In this document: positions 4,996 through 5,389 of the stretch, in pieces
Position numbering within the stretch: position 1 is the stretch's first letter
Layout: every line of letters starts with the position of its first letter
Assembly: GCA_021795795.1 (NCBI GenBank)
Contig: JAJYPA010000551.1
Span: 1 to 5,389 of the forward strand
Source of the DNA: Pseudomonadota bacterium
GTDB taxonomy: Bacteria; Pseudomonadota; Gammaproteobacteria; Halothiobacillales; Halothiobacillaceae
DNA: 5,389 nt
Reading direction: 5' to 3'
Position numbers and translations under genes: made by a program
Notes under the pieces: model-generated
What the model saw: only the letters and a program-made list of their open reading frames with translations
The model's database searches: none
Told to the model about the DNA's origin: nothing

Positions 4996-5025
4996 ATACT
5001 ACGACCGGCGCTGTCAGCGCTTCAA
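4996..5025 (-). promoter_or_regulatory. Candidate sigma-70 promoter of the YqaE-family gene
   Basis: The minus strand carries TTGAAG (5025-5020) and TAGTAT (5001-4996), 18 bases apart, each matching its consensus hexamer in 4 of 6 positions. Transcription would begin near 4989, about 30 nt before the ATG. The dyad at 5008-5020 lies in the spacer. Confidence 0.4.
5008..5020. repeat. Dyad GCGCT-N3-AGCGC, possible operator in a promoter spacer
   Basis: GCGCTGTCAGCGC is a perfect 5-bp inverted repeat with a 3-base centre. It falls almost wholly between the proposed -35 and -10 of the YqaE-family gene, where a bound repressor would block transcription. It would also form a tight hairpin if transcribed. 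Confidence 0.35.
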
Positions 5026-5028
5026 GCC

Positions 5029-5059
5029 CTTGCCGCACTTTTACCGGGCAAGCGTTGCC
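5029..5059. repeat. Alternating hairpins CTTGCC / GGCAAG / TTGCC
   Basis: CTTGCC (5029-5034) pairs with GGCAAG (5047-5052), while GGCAA (5047-5051) also pairs with TTGCC (5055-5059) through a 3-base loop. The two are mutually exclusive. They lie immediately upstream of the proposed promoter for the DUF445 gene, so they are more likely DNA-level sites than an attenuator. Confidence 0.3.
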
Positions 5060-5062
5060 TTC

Positions 5063-5071
5063 TGCTAAACT
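5063..5071 (+). promoter_or_regulatory. Candidate extended -10 promoter of the DUF445 gene
   Basis: TGCTAAACT has the TGn extension and a -10 hexamer (TAAACT) matching TATAAT in 4 of 6 positions. No good -35 is present at 17 bp; TTACCG at 5041-5046 is 19 bp away. The leader would be about 50 nt. Confidence 0.35.
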
Positions 5072-5117
5072 CCGGGCCAGACCCCCCAGGGATGCGCCCG
5101 TGCCCGCCCTCACCTAC

Positions 5118-5122
5118 AGGAG
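5118..5122 (+). promoter_or_regulatory. Shine-Dalgarno for the GTG start of the DUF445 gene
   Basis: AGGAG lies 5 bases before GTG at 5128. No in-frame ATG is near, and the conserved family sequence begins soon after, so this GTG is the likely start. Confidence 0.75.
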
Positions 5123-5127
5123 CTATA

Positions 5128-5389
5128 GTGACCGCTGCCAAACCAGATCGGACTCGAAGACTACGTGTGCTGCGCCGCTGGGCGCTGGGTTTGTTGCTGG
5201 GGGCGCTAGCGCTGTTTCTGGTGGCTGCGGCACACGACTTTGCCGGGCCTTGGGCCTGGGCAGGGGCCTTTGCGGAGGCGGCCATGGTGGGTGCTTTGGC
5301 GGACTGGTTTGCGGTGGTCGCACTCTTCCGGCATCCCCTGGGATTGCCCATTCCGCACACGGCGATCCTGCCGCGGAACAAGGCGCGTC
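5128..5389 (+). CDS. DUF445 family membrane protein, N-terminal part (cut by the right edge)
   Basis: Eighty-seven codons are present before the window ends. A basic N-terminus ([10 protein letters not shown], about 8-17) leads into a membrane helix (about 18-35). Next comes the block that identifies DUF445 proteins such as E. coli Yji[20 protein letters not shown] at 50-68, followed by [17 protein letters not shown] at 69-85. Family members run to about 400 residues and are thought to sit in the inner membrane, with no established biochemical function. The remaining helical part lies beyond the window. It is divergent from the YqaE-family gene with 168 bp between the two starts. Confidence 0.88.
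   Translation, partial: MTAAKPDRTRRLRVLRRWALGLLLGALALFLVAAAHDFAGPWAWAGAFAEAAMVGALADWFAVVALFRHPLGLPIPHTAILPRNKAR

Noticed and set aside
1..5389. CRISPR array, tRNA, rRNA, insertion sequence ends or transposase genes
   Set aside because: No regularly spaced repeats, cloverleaf-like segments, rRNA-like stretches, terminal inverted repeats or transposase motifs were seen.

Overview
The window looks like chromosomal DNA of an acidophilic gammaproteobacterium-like organism. My best guess is Acidithiobacillus or a close relative, inferred from moderate GC content, gene style and this combination of families. That is an impression, not a search result. Four genes are recognisable by family and a fifth, cut by the left edge, is tentatively a sensor globin. 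The theme of the left and centre is cyclic-di-GMP-controlled exopolysaccharide production.

Left part (1-2601, minus strand). A complete BcsA-type family 2 glycosyltransferase with an intact C-terminal PilZ domain (442-2601) is followed 60 bp downstream on the same strand by the first 127 codons of a probable globin-type sensor protein (1-381). Its missing C-terminus could be a diguanylate cyclase or phosphodiesterase, but that part is not visible. The two probably form one transcription unit. No BcsB, BcsZ or BcsC partner gene is in view.

Centre (2602-3249). About 640 bp separate the synthase from a divergent regulator. I find no convincing intact gene here. It holds a -24/-12-like sigma-54 site facing the synthase, two short perfect dyads just upstream of it, a possible broken GGDEF-like fragment, a cluster of nested hairpins that could be a structured RNA, a Pho-box-like direct repeat, and a strong Shine-Dalgarno sequence with no usual start codon after it.

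Right-centre (3250-4635, plus strand). This is a complete sigma-54 enhancer-binding protein of VpsR-like architecture: an atypical receiver-like N-terminus, an AAA+ domain with GAFTGA, and a Fis-type HTH. Its divergent position beside the synthase makes it the prime candidate activator of that operon.

Right part (4636-5389). A repeat-rich convergent gap is followed by a small two-helix YqaE/Pmp3 membrane protein (4771-4959, minus). Divergent from it is the start of a DUF445 membrane protein (5128 to the right edge, plus). These two look like housekeeping or stress-membrane genes unrelated to the exopolysaccharide module.

Proposed circuit (inference): the VpsR-like activator turns on sigma-54 transcription of the synthase and the sensor gene. 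The sensor protein may alter c-di-GMP, and c-di-GMP opens the PilZ-gated synthase at the inner membrane.
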